From Lachnospiraceae bacterium UBA1201 (GTDB taxonomy: Bacteria > Bacillota > Clostridia > Lachnospirales > Lachnospiraceae), in contig DBXX01000034.1 of NCBI GenBank assembly GCA_002309675.1, positions 3,039 through 9,726 of the forward strand: a DNA stretch of 6,688 bases. The letters are read 5' to 3'. The notes under the pieces were generated by a model that did not search any database, had not been told where the DNA came from, and saw only the letters and a list, made by a program, of their open reading frames with translations. The stretch's first letter is position 1. Every line of letters starts with the position of its first letter. Position numbers and translations under genes: made by a program. Positions 1 to 5,350 of this stretch are shown piece after piece.

Positions 1-210
1 CGGCAGATTCAGTTCGATATCCGCGAACTTAAGCCTCCCCTCCTCCGGTTTCTCCAGCAGGTTGATGGAGCGGAGCAAGGTCGACTTACCGGTTCCGGAC
101 GGTCCTACGATACCGATGATATCGCCCTTATTGACCGTCAGATCGATCCCGCTTAACACGACATTGTCCCGGAAGCGCTTATGAATATTTGTAAGTTCCA
201 GTATGGCCAT
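1..210 (-). CDS. Amino acid ABC transporter ATP-binding protein (N-terminal 70 codons, cut by window edge)
   Basis: This is the nucleotide-binding subunit of a polar amino acid ABC importer, which hydrolyses ATP on the cytoplasmic side to drive uptake. Only the first 70 codons are present; the gene runs off the left edge. The Walker A motif GPSGTGKST is visible at residues 36-44, preceded by the usual N-terminal strand pattern (MAILELTNIHKRF) and followed by LLRSINLLEKPEEG, typical of GlnQ/HisP/TcyC-type ATPases. Walker B, the signature motif and the H-loop lie outside the window. The ATG is one base beyond the permease stop codon, and its ribosome binding site (GGGAGG, 6 bases upstream) lies inside the end of the permease gene, so the two are probably translationally coupled. 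It is the fourth gene of the GST-SBP-permease-ATPase operon. The family is certain; the substrate is not shown by this part. Confidence 0.95.
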   Translation of the reverse strand, partial: MAILELTNIHKRFRDNVVLSGIDLTVNKGDIIGIVGPSGTGKSTLLRSINLLEKPEEGRLKFADIELNLP

Positions 211-211
211 G

Positions 212-1012
212 TTACACCTCCCGGGCCGCGGGCAATGCTTCCGCCGGCGCCGCCGTCTCTTTCGCTTCCTCATCCTCACCGCCGCCCCGGATGGGCTTCG
301 GCTGCTCCGGTATCCGGAATTTCTTCTCGATCACCTTAAAGATCTTCTCCAGGATAATGGTTATGATCCAGTAAATGATGGCCAATGCTACGTAGCCTTC
401 CAGGTAACGGTAGTCACGGCCGGCCAGGATCTGGTTCTGGTATGTAATCTCGATGATGCCGCAGGTCGATGCGAGGGATGTGCCCTTTACCAGGCCGATC
501 ACCGAGTTGCAGATGCCCGGAAGCGCGTTTTCCAGCGCCTCCGGTACGATGATCCTGCGCAGGATCTGGCCGTAGGTCATACCCATGGCATGACCGGCCT
601 CGATCTCGCCTTTGTCGACGGACTCTAAAGCGGCGCGAAAGGTTTCACTGGTAAATGCTGCCTGATACAGCCCTAACGCCAGAAACGCATAGACCATCTT
701 CGGAATGATATTTACGTCGATGTTCGCGCCCCAGGAGTTGAAGATCCTGAGGATCGCGGGGATGCCGTAGTAAGCGACATACAGCTGGATAAGCATCGGC
801 GTGCCGCGCATCAGGGACAGAAATCCCGTAGCGATCGGACTTAATACTTTTACTTTTTTGTATCGGATGATCGCGATCAGGAGACCCACGAGGATCGATA
901 CCAGAAACGCCAGGCCGGCGAGTTCCAACGTGATCGGGATCTTCTTTATGAGATAAGGGATGCGCGACCACATCAGCTTAAAGCTGAAATAATCGGAAAA
1001 ACTTGTATCCAT
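212..1012 (-). CDS. Polar amino acid ABC transporter permease (His/Glu/Gln/Arg/opine family)
   Basis: This 266-residue integral membrane protein forms the translocation channel of the importer, probably as a homodimer because only one permease gene is present. Hydrophobic segments lie at about residues 26-50, 57-88, 104-121, 165-187 and 206-228. The cytoplasmic coupling loop that docks on the ATPase (EAA loop) is clear at 138-159, with EAGHAMGMTYGQILRRIIVP matching the EAA...G.........I..P pattern. RGTPMLIQL at 70-77 is typical of the amino acid permease family. The ATG is preceded by GGAGGG with 8 bases of spacing. Unusually, the protein ends in a hydrophilic tail of about 34 residues (233-266) rich in Glu, Ala and Pro, not typical of this family. 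The gene lies 43 bases after the solute-binding protein gene and one base before the ATPase start. The family is certain; amino acid specificity cannot be read from it. Confidence 0.95.
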   Translation of the reverse strand: MDTSFSDYFSFKLMWSRIPYLIKKIPITLELAGLAFLVSILVGLLIAIIRYKKVKVLSPIATGFLSLMRGTPMLIQLYVAYYGIPAILRIFNSWGANIDVNIIPKMVYAFLALGLYQAAFTSETFRAALESVDKGEIEAGHAMGMTYGQILRRIIVPEALENALPGICNSVIGLVKGTSLASTCGIIEITYQNQILAGRDYRYLEGYVALAIIYWIITIILEKIFKVIEKKFRIPEQPKPIRGGGEDEEAKETAAPAEALPAAREV

Positions 1013-1034
1013 TCGGGGTTCCCTCCGCTTTCTG

Positions 1035-1052
1035 ACCGTATGCTGCTACGGT
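1035..1052 (-). other. Intercistronic hairpin between binding-protein and permease genes
   Basis: In the mRNA, ACCGTA and TACGGT form a perfect 6-bp stem with a 6-base loop (GCAGCA), only 3 bases after the binding-protein stop codon. There is no T tract after it, so it is unlikely to be an intrinsic terminator. A hairpin at this place can protect the 3' end of the upstream message, which would fit the higher amounts of binding protein than permease usual in ABC importers. That role is inferred. Confidence 0.5.
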
Positions 1053-1055
1053 TCC

Positions 1056-2003
1056 TTAGTTCAAATAGTCCAGATCCGAAGCCAGCGGCAGAACGGAAAT
1101 GGTGGAATCGTTCAGCTTCTCGCCGATCCACTTCTTACCGAGTTCTTCGAGCTTACCGCTGTCGAAGAGCTGCTTGATGCCCTCGGAGAACAGCTTCTGG
1201 TACTCCTTTGCATGTGCGCCGGTCTTACCGAACAGAATGTGGGAAGTGTTATTAGCGGTGATGTTTTTCGCTGTCTCCTCATCGGACAGAACGGTGATAT
1301 TCAGGCTTGCAAACTGGGTCGGATATGCATCCTTATACTTCAGGATAACGGGCTGGTCGTGGATCAGAGCGACCTTACCCTCGATCGCTTCCTGCAGCTG
1401 AACGGTGATATCGGCCGATGTGAACTCCAGATTGATCTTCTTTTCGCCGTCTTTTCTCGCGTCGTTCCAACGTTCGATCGCGTTCGTGGTGTTGCCGCCG
1501 GCGCCGCCGTAGATCTTCAGGCCGGACTCTGCGAGCTCCTCAAACGAGTGGATCTCGGTTCCTGCTGCGGATGTGATGGTGTATCTGGACTTGGTGTAAG
1601 GGAACGAGAACAGGTAAGATTTGGCGCGCTCGGTGTTGTAACTCCAGTTGTTGATCGTAGCGTCGATAACGCCCTGCTGTGCATCGACCAGAGAGTTGGA
1701 GCTTACGTTCAGCTCGAGTTCATAATCGGCAAAGGAAGGCAGTTTGAAAAGCTCTGTGAGCACCGCGATGTCGTAACCGGTCAGGTATACGCCGTCTTTT
1801 GTGGTGTAAAGTGCATCTTCCGCTTTATCTACGGTCTGGATGAAGGGTGCGGGAGATCCGCCCGTCTCGAGGACGATCTTCGTCTTAGCCTTTCCGCCGT
1901 TGTCTTTCGTTCCTTCGGCCTCGGCCTTCTTGCCGCAGGCGCCGAGTGTAAACGCTGCGACGATCAAAAGTGTAATGTAAGCAATTCTGGTAAGTTTCTT
2001 CAT
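1056..2003 (-). CDS. Amino acid ABC transporter substrate-binding lipoprotein
   Basis: This 315-residue extracellular lipoprotein captures the substrate and delivers it to the permease. The chosen start gives a classic lipoprotein signal: charged MKKLTR, a hydrophobic run, then lipobox LGAC with the lipidated Cys at residue 23, followed by a Lys/Glu/Gly-rich linker. The mature part has features of the family 3 periplasmic-binding-protein fold: GYDIAVLTELFK near residues 76-87, a central DATINNWSYNTERAKSYLFSFPY region near 113-135, and a C-terminal LEELGKKWIGE. The ORF extends 12 codons upstream to an ATG at 2039, but that start has no ribosome binding site and would place charged residues before the signal. 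The ATG at 2003 has AAGGAGAA upstream, with about 10 bases of spacing. It follows the GST-like gene by 44 bases. Cystine or another sulfur amino acid is suggested by the leader peptide upstream, but the sequence alone does not prove the ligand. Confidence 0.93.
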   Translation of the reverse strand: MKKLTRIAYITLLIVAAFTLGACGKKAEAEGTKDNGGKAKTKIVLETGGSPAPFIQTVDKAEDALYTTKDGVYLTGYDIAVLTELFKLPSFADYELELNVSSNSLVDAQQGVIDATINNWSYNTERAKSYLFSFPYTKSRYTITSAAGTEIHSFEELAESGLKIYGGAGGNTTNAIERWNDARKDGEKKINLEFTSADITVQLQEAIEGKVALIHDQPVILKYKDAYPTQFASLNITVLSDEETAKNITANNTSHILFGKTGAHAKEYQKLFSEGIKQLFDSGKLEELGKKWIGEKLNDSTISVLPLASDLDYLN

Positions 2004-2012
2004 GATTCTTTC

Positions 2013-2020
2013 TTCTCCTT
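2013..2020 (-). promoter_or_regulatory. Ribosome binding site that decides the binding-protein start
   Basis: AAGGAGAA on the minus strand lies upstream of the ATG at 2003 and inside the possible upstream extension of the ORF. The alternative ATG at 2039 has no comparable sequence. This supports the shorter product, whose N terminus is a normal lipoprotein signal peptide. Confidence 0.75.
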
Positions 2021-2047
2021 TATTATAGACATCTTTCATTTACGGTT

Positions 2048-3271
2048 TCATGCTTTCTTATTCTTCAGCAGTCCCTTTAACGGGTTGATCGACGGATCGA
2101 CCGAGATCGAAACGTTTCTGGGCTGGCGGTCATCCCACGAAGGGCTGTTCCACTTCGATACCGAGATCACGCTCTGGTATTCCTCAGGTGTAACGTCCGT
2201 GTGCAGGTAAACATCGTCCGGATCGGAAGAAAGCTTTCTTCTCTCACCGTCGGTCTTCCAAAGTTCTTCCCACGGAACCTGCGAAGCGATGCGCTCCAGG
2301 AAGGAACCGTTCCAGCCTCTGTGCCCCTTAAACTCGTTCTTCGGGAATTCGAAGAAGGTGTACTTCTTAAACTGCGGGATCGCGAACAGATCCTTTACGT
2401 AACCCCAGATGTTCGGGAACTCGGAGATACGCTTCTTCAGCGCGCCTACATTATGATAGTAGTAGGTCTCCCAGCGAACCAGCGTCACATACAGACGCAC
2501 ATCCGAGTCCGTGATGTAGTCGCCAAACAGGAAGCGGTTCGTCGAAAGTCTCTCCTCGATCTTATCGAGCGCCTCGAAGAAATCCTGATAGCCTTCGTCG
2601 TAAGCGACCCAGCTGAGGCAGAAGTGCATGCGGTAGTGCGCGTTGTTAATGGTCGGGAACAACCAGTCATTGAACTCATCGATCTCCTTGCGGTAAGCCT
2701 TCGGATACAGGTCAATGTCTGTCTTCTGGAACTTACGGAACTGCACCTCGATGTAGTTCGTCAGGCGGTGGTAGTCGTTGTTGACTGCCTTCTTTTCTTT
2801 CACGTCCACCAGCGTCGGCGTCGTGGCTCTTCCCGCAAAACCGGGACGGGCGTTCTCATAGAATTCGGACAGGAAAACCGCTCCGGTGGAAGGATCCTGG
2901 TAGTTCGGTTGATCGGTGAACCCGTGGCCGTACTTTCCGATACCGGAAGTCGCCAGATCATCGATCACGTCCTCCAAGCCCAGGATGTCGCGGACGATAA
3001 CCGGACGGTTCGACCAGTGGCAACCATGTGCCCAGAAAATCTTAAAGCGGTTCGCCTCTGCCTTCAGGTCGCCCTCTCCGTCACCGAACGGGGTAATGAA
3101 TGCATTGGGCTGTCTTACGAAGACGCCGCGCTCGTCGATCTCATCCAGCGTCTCGTTCGGACGAACGCGAACGCCGCGTTCCGCTGCCAGACGGTCAGCC
3201 TCTTCCTCCGGAATACGTACCGGGATCTTCTTCTCACTGTGTGCTGCTATGCTGCATGTATTATTACTCAT
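2048..3271 (-). CDS. Glutathione S-transferase-like protein, xi class (glutathionyl-hydroquinone reductase-like)
   Basis: This 407-residue cytoplasmic protein has a thioredoxin-fold N-terminal GST domain followed by an all-helical domain. Xi-class enzymes use a cysteine to remove glutathione from glutathionyl-hydroquinones. Here the segment RFKIFWAHGCHWSNRP (75-90) occupies the place of the active site, with Cys84 as the likely catalytic residue. The usual Cys-Pro-Trp is Cys-His-Trp here. TPTLVD (151-156) fits the cis-Pro glutathione-binding strand. LFGDYITDSDVRLYVTLVRW (248-267) matches the helical-domain N-capping box of the xi class. The protein is longer than the roughly 330 residues of E. 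coli YqjG: it has about 60 extra N-terminal residues and a C-terminal tail of about 50. The ATG has AAAGGAG 8 bases upstream. It is the first full gene of the operon, after the leader ORF and terminator, and shares the transcript with an amino acid ABC importer. The fold is well supported; the true thiol substrate is unknown, since many Clostridia lack glutathione synthesis. Confidence 0.85.
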   Translation of the reverse strand: MSNNTCSIAAHSEKKIPVRIPEEEADRLAAERGVRVRPNETLDEIDERGVFVRQPNAFITPFGDGEGDLKAEANRFKIFWAHGCHWSNRPVIVRDILGLEDVIDDLATSGIGKYGHGFTDQPNYQDPSTGAVFLSEFYENARPGFAGRATTPTLVDVKEKKAVNNDYHRLTNYIEVQFRKFQKTDIDLYPKAYRKEIDEFNDWLFPTINNAHYRMHFCLSWVAYDEGYQDFFEALDKIEERLSTNRFLFGDYITDSDVRLYVTLVRWETYYYHNVGALKKRISEFPNIWGYVKDLFAIPQFKKYTFFEFPKNEFKGHRGWNGSFLERIASQVPWEELWKTDGERRKLSSDPDDVYLHTDVTPEEYQSVISVSKWNSPSWDDRQPRNVSISVDPSINPLKGLLKNKKA

Positions 3272-3336
3272 GGTTATAACTCCTTTATTCTGTCAGTCTT
3301 ATGTATTTTCCGCTAAGCGGTTCTTAAAAACGGCAT

Positions 3337-3364
3337 AAAAAAAGCCGGGGTCGTTTTCTCCCGG
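3337..3364 (-). terminator. Intrinsic terminator / attenuator ahead of the GST-transporter operon
   Basis: On the minus strand CCGGG pairs with CCCGG (3360-3364 with 3345-3349) around a 10-base loop, followed by C and a run of seven T (3337-3343). The stem is short but all G/C. It lies 65 bases before the GST start codon and 43 bases after the stop codon of the leader ORF, so it would end transcription before the operon unless the stem is prevented from forming. This position marks it as a regulated terminator rather than the end of another gene. Confidence 0.75.
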
Positions 3365-3370
3365 TCGGCC

Positions 3371-3387
3371 TCAGGATACATTCCTGA
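3371..3387 (-). other. Leader RNA hairpin
   Basis: TCAGGA and TCCTGA form a perfect 6-bp stem with a 5-base loop (ATGTA). The hairpin lies between the leader ORF stop codon and the attenuator terminator. It has no T tract. It could act as a polymerase pause signal or help to bring the distant antiterminator arms together; both roles are inferred. Confidence 0.5.
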
Positions 3388-3407
3388 ACTTTTTAAGCGC
3401 ACGAGGA

Positions 3408-3503
3408 TCAAGCCCTACATCGCGCCGCATTACCGGCTCGGGAGTATAGCATTCGACACATCATCTGACACATACACATCATGGTTGCTTGACCTTGCTT
3501 CAT
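3408..3503 (-). CDS. Met/Cys-rich leader peptide (31 aa), putative attenuation leader
   Basis: A 32-codon ORF beginning ATG AAG CAA and ending in TGA. It is preceded by AAGGAGG with 8 bases of spacing, as good a ribosome binding site as any in the window. The peptide starts MKQGQAT, then has MMCMCQMMCRM at residues 8-18, and ends LYSRAGNAARCRA. Nine of these eleven residues are Met or Cys. Cysteines are at positions 10, 12, 16 and 29, all encoded by TGT. The peptide has no signal sequence or recognisable domain. It lies between a candidate promoter and a terminator that precedes the GST and amino acid importer genes. This is the layout of trp/his-type leader peptides, in which ribosome stalling at codons for a scarce amino acid allows read-through. 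I infer a response to cysteine and/or methionine shortage. Polycysteine regulatory uORFs are known in mycobacteria; I do not recognise this one. An alternative is a small metal- or thiol-binding peptide with its own function. Confidence 0.75.
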   Translation of the reverse strand: MKQGQATMMCMCQMMCRMLYSRAGNAARCRA

Positions 3504-3511
3504 GGCTGTTG

Positions 3512-3518
3512 CCTCCTT
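3512..3518 (-). promoter_or_regulatory. Ribosome binding site of the leader ORF
   Basis: AAGGAGG on the minus strand, 8 bases before the leader ATG. This near-perfect match to the anti-Shine-Dalgarno sequence is the main reason to believe that the 31-codon ORF is translated. Confidence 0.8.
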
Positions 3519-3536
3519 GTTTCTTTCAATGCAGTT

Positions 3537-3542
3537 ATCTTA
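3537..3542 (-). promoter_or_regulatory. Candidate extended -10 element of the leader/GST/transporter promoter
   Basis: The minus strand reads TGCTAAGAT, an extended -10 (TGn) with TAAGAT matching TATAAT at four of six positions. A weak -35 (TTCAAA) lies 15 bases upstream. Transcription would start near 3530, giving a 5' leader of about 27 bases before the leader ATG. The weak -35 suggests that the promoter might need an activator. Confidence 0.45.
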
Positions 3543-3576
3543 GCACAGTCTTCCCGTTTTGAATAATCCTTGTTTC

Positions 3577-3595
3577 TTATTGTCAGTGATAACAA
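3577..3595 (-). promoter_or_regulatory. Imperfect 19-bp inverted repeat, possible operator
   Basis: The two 9-base halves around a central G match at seven of nine positions (TTATTGTCA / TGATAACAA, plus strand). It lies about 35 bases upstream of the candidate -10 element, where a LysR-type or similar activator could bind. This is only a symmetry observation; no known consensus was recognised. Confidence 0.3.
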
Positions 3596-3628
3596 ATGCT
3601 TATAACGGGAACGTCCTGAAAACGGCCC

Positions 3629-3662
3629 AAAAAAAGGAGCTGTCGCACGGGACAGCTCCTTT
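3629..3662 (-). terminator. Strong intrinsic terminator of the membrane-protein genes
   Basis: On the minus strand AAAGGAGCTGTC pairs perfectly with GACAGCTCCTTT (12 bp) around the 6-base loop CCGTGC, and the 3' arm runs into seven T. It lies 8 bases after the stop codon of the 233-residue membrane protein and separates that unit from the leader/GST/transporter operon. Confidence 0.93.
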
Positions 3663-3670
3663 CGTTTCGA

Positions 3671-4372
3671 TCATTTTCCAAATAGTTTAAAATACTTCCC
3701 TTCGTACAGGGAGAATATCGTATGCTCGGTCCTTCCCGCATAGTAGATGCCGGGCTCACCGAAACGGTCATAGACCTCTTCCTTCACGCTGATCCGGGCT
3801 CCGGTATCAGTGATCAGGTAGTAATATACCGTCGTTTTCGACGAAGCATCATCCTGCGTATTTGCGTCTTCGGTCTTTACGTCTCTCTGGACACCCGTCA
3901 GGTGCAATTCCGCGAAATAATGCGGGTCGGATGACGGGTCTTCTTTATTTACCTGCGGAAGAATCTTGTCTTTCACGATGAAATATCCGCCGATAAGTAG
4001 TGCGGCAAATATCAGGATCGCGACAGAATGTCCTATAAATACCCCGATTCCCTTCCGACTGAACATGTCGAAAACGACTTGAACCAACATCCATAATAAG
4101 AGCAGACCGATAAAGGCACCGATCATACCGAGATAAAGATTAAGCAGCTGTTTAGCCCTCTGAACACCCTTCACGTATTCCTGAAAATCCTCCTCGAGAA
4201 CGTCCTCTGTCAGTGTCATGACCTGTTCCCCGGAGATCATCTGCTCATAGCGTTCTTTCGCCGCGTTCACACTGTTTTTCTGTTCCTGCTTTATCTTGAA
4301 AACCATACCGACCATCAAAACAGCTGCCAATATGATCACTATTCTGAAAATCAAAGATACTTTTTTTTCCAT
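3671..4372 (-). CDS. Membrane protein of unknown function (233 aa, three membrane segments)
   Basis: I do not recognise a family. The protein has an N-terminal hydrophobic segment (about residues 7-25), a hydrophilic stretch with acidic and coiled-coil-like character (27-75), two further hydrophobic segments (about 78-103 and 110-133), and a soluble C-terminal domain (134-233) rich in aromatic residues, for example TVYYYLITDTGARISVKEEVYDRFGEPG and GIYYAGRTEHTIFSLYEGKYF. The C-terminal domain resembles a small beta-rich module that could lie outside the membrane, but this is a pattern impression. The ATG is preceded by AGGAG with 10 bases of spacing. It is the last gene before a strong terminator and lies 94 bases after the 241-residue membrane protein gene, with a weak hairpin between, so the two may be co-transcribed at unequal levels. 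Confidence 0.85.
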   Translation of the reverse strand: MEKKVSLIFRIVIILAAVLMVGMVFKIKQEQKNSVNAAKERYEQMISGEQVMTLTEDVLEEDFQEYVKGVQRAKQLLNLYLGMIGAFIGLLLLWMLVQVVFDMFSRKGIGVFIGHSVAILIFAALLIGGYFIVKDKILPQVNKEDPSSDPHYFAELHLTGVQRDVKTEDANTQDDASSKTTVYYYLITDTGARISVKEEVYDRFGEPGIYYAGRTEHTIFSLYEGKYFKLFGK

Positions 4373-4397
4373 CGTTTTCCTGCTCCTATTGAGGGAT

Positions 4398-4428
4398 AAA
4401 AGACGGAGGCCCGCCTGTGACCTCCGTC
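4398..4428 (-). terminator. Weak intergenic terminator or mRNA hairpin
   Basis: On the minus strand GACGGAGG pairs with CCTCCGTC (8 bp, 4421-4428 with 4402-4409) around an 11-base loop, followed by only four T and then A/T-rich sequence. It lies between two membrane-protein genes on the same strand. The short T run suggests partial termination or transcript processing rather than a full stop. Confidence 0.6.
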
Positions 4429-4466
4429 CTTCATTTACAATATGGGTAATGAATTCCTTTATTCGA

Positions 4467-5192
4467 TCAATAGATCTCCCGATCCGGCGGAACCGGAGGT
4501 TTCTCCTTATCGGTCTTCTGGGTCATTCCGATAACCTTTGCCTTCTCAGATACGTGGGAAGCGATGTAGTCCAGTACGAAACGATAATGCTCGTCGGAGA
4601 GATAAACCTCCGTACTGATCAGCTTCTCTTTCAGACGTACGACGGACCACTCGGGAAATGCACGAACGACCTTCACCTTACGGAACTCGGAGTACGCGAT
4701 GGAAGCTGCCTCTGCGAGCGCATCATCCGCGCGGTCCGGATCATTCGTATCCGACAGCGGCTCCAACAGTGCCTCTGCTCCGGCCAGATCTGTGGTCGTG
4801 GGCAATGTAATATAACGTATACCCTCTTCATCCATCTCGTGGATCATGAAGTATTTGCCGCCCTTTTTCTTCGCATAGATCAGGTAACCGATCACGATCA
4901 GGATCATCGTAACGACCATGATAATGGCGAAAATAATGGTCGTATTTTTAAATCCGCCCTCTTTCCAGTAAGACTCTTCACCGAGATTTACCAGAACGAA
5001 TACCAGCCAAATCAATGCGATCAACACTGCAACCGATTTCATGATAAAGATCATCAAAAGCGGAATCTTGTAATAACTGCGTTCATGGATCCAGCGGTAC
5101 TTTCCGTCCGGATAGAGTTCCGGTTGCTTCTGGACTTCATCTTCTTTTTTCATAGCATCCAAAGCATTTTGAATAATCGGATTATAAGCCAT
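4467..5192 (-). CDS. Membrane protein of unknown function (241 aa, two membrane segments and a cytoplasmic domain)
   Basis: I do not recognise a precise family. The N terminus is hydrophilic (1-42), followed by two strong hydrophobic segments (about 43-69 and 84-107) and a soluble domain (108-241). The order GGKYFMIHEMDEEGIRYITLP, then KVKVVRAFPEWSVVRLKEKL, then EVYLSDEHYRFVLDYIASHV resembles bacterial PH-like (YcxB-type) proteins, in which two helices precede a small beta domain that senses or scaffolds at the membrane. That resemblance is a weak inference. The C-terminal tail is Pro/Lys/Asp-rich. The ATG has AAAGGAG 10 bases upstream, and a good promoter lies about 85 bases upstream of the start codon. 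Downstream on the same strand is another membrane protein, with a weak hairpin between them. Confidence 0.87.
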   Translation of the reverse strand: MAYNPIIQNALDAMKKEDEVQKQPELYPDGKYRWIHERSYYKIPLLMIFIMKSVAVLIALIWLVFVLVNLGEESYWKEGGFKNTTIIFAIIMVVTMILIVIGYLIYAKKKGGKYFMIHEMDEEGIRYITLPTTTDLAGAEALLEPLSDTNDPDRADDALAEAASIAYSEFRKVKVVRAFPEWSVVRLKEKLISTEVYLSDEHYRFVLDYIASHVSEKAKVIGMTQKTDKEKPPVPPDREIY

Positions 5193-5277
5193 GACTCTCT
5201 ATCTCCTTTCAATTTTCGTTGATGCCCTCCTCCTACCAAAAGGCTGATCAACCACCCTCATGTTTCTTCCTATGGTA

Positions 5278-5306
5278 ATTTTATCATGAAACGGGGCTTT
5301 CGTCTA
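5278..5306 (-). promoter_or_regulatory. Sigma-70-type promoter of the 241-residue membrane protein
   Basis: On the minus strand the -35 element TAGACG (5301-5306) and the -10 element TAAAAT (5278-5283) are separated by 17 bases, and the -10 carries an extended TGA. TAAAAT matches the consensus at five of six positions and the -35 at four of six. The expected start is near 5271, giving a 5' leader of about 80 bases. Confidence 0.65.
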
Positions 5307-5350
5307 GTATTCTTTCAGAATTAATTGTAAAAAATATATAAATTATCGTC

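Noticed and set aside
2004..2039. N-terminal extension of the binding protein from the ATG at 2039
   Set aside because: This start has no ribosome binding site and puts charged residues before the lipoprotein signal; the ATG at 2003 has both a site and a normal signal peptide.
2022..2051. Internal promoter (TATAAT) before the binding-protein gene
   Set aside because: The transcript would start inside the ribosome binding site at 2013-2020, so it could not support translation; the TATAAT is probably chance.
1212..2210. Long open frame (332 codons) on the plus strand opposite the binding-protein gene
   Set aside because: It lies antisense to a gene with a clear lipoprotein signal and family motifs, its translation shows no domain pattern, and no ribosome binding site precedes it.
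2201..3316. Long open frame (371 codons) on the plus strand opposite the GST-like gene
   Set aside because: It is a shadow frame of a GC-biased coding sequence. The minus-strand product has clear GST features, whereas this one has a Val/Arg/Leu-rich composition typical of antisense frames.
3272..3600. T-box or S-box (SAM) riboswitch ahead of the GST-transporter operon
   Set aside because: I looked for the conserved T-box motif and the SAM riboswitch core in the leader and found neither; the translated Met/Cys ORF explains the region better.
4296..5222. Plus-strand open frame of 308 codons across two membrane-protein genes
   Set aside because: It spans two minus-strand genes, their ribosome binding sites and a hairpin, and its translation is rich in Arg, His and Asp with no domain pattern.
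5241..5261. T-box-like AGGGTGG in the 5' leader of the 241-residue membrane protein
   Set aside because: The rest of the T-box antiterminator motif, a specifier stem and a downstream terminator are all missing.
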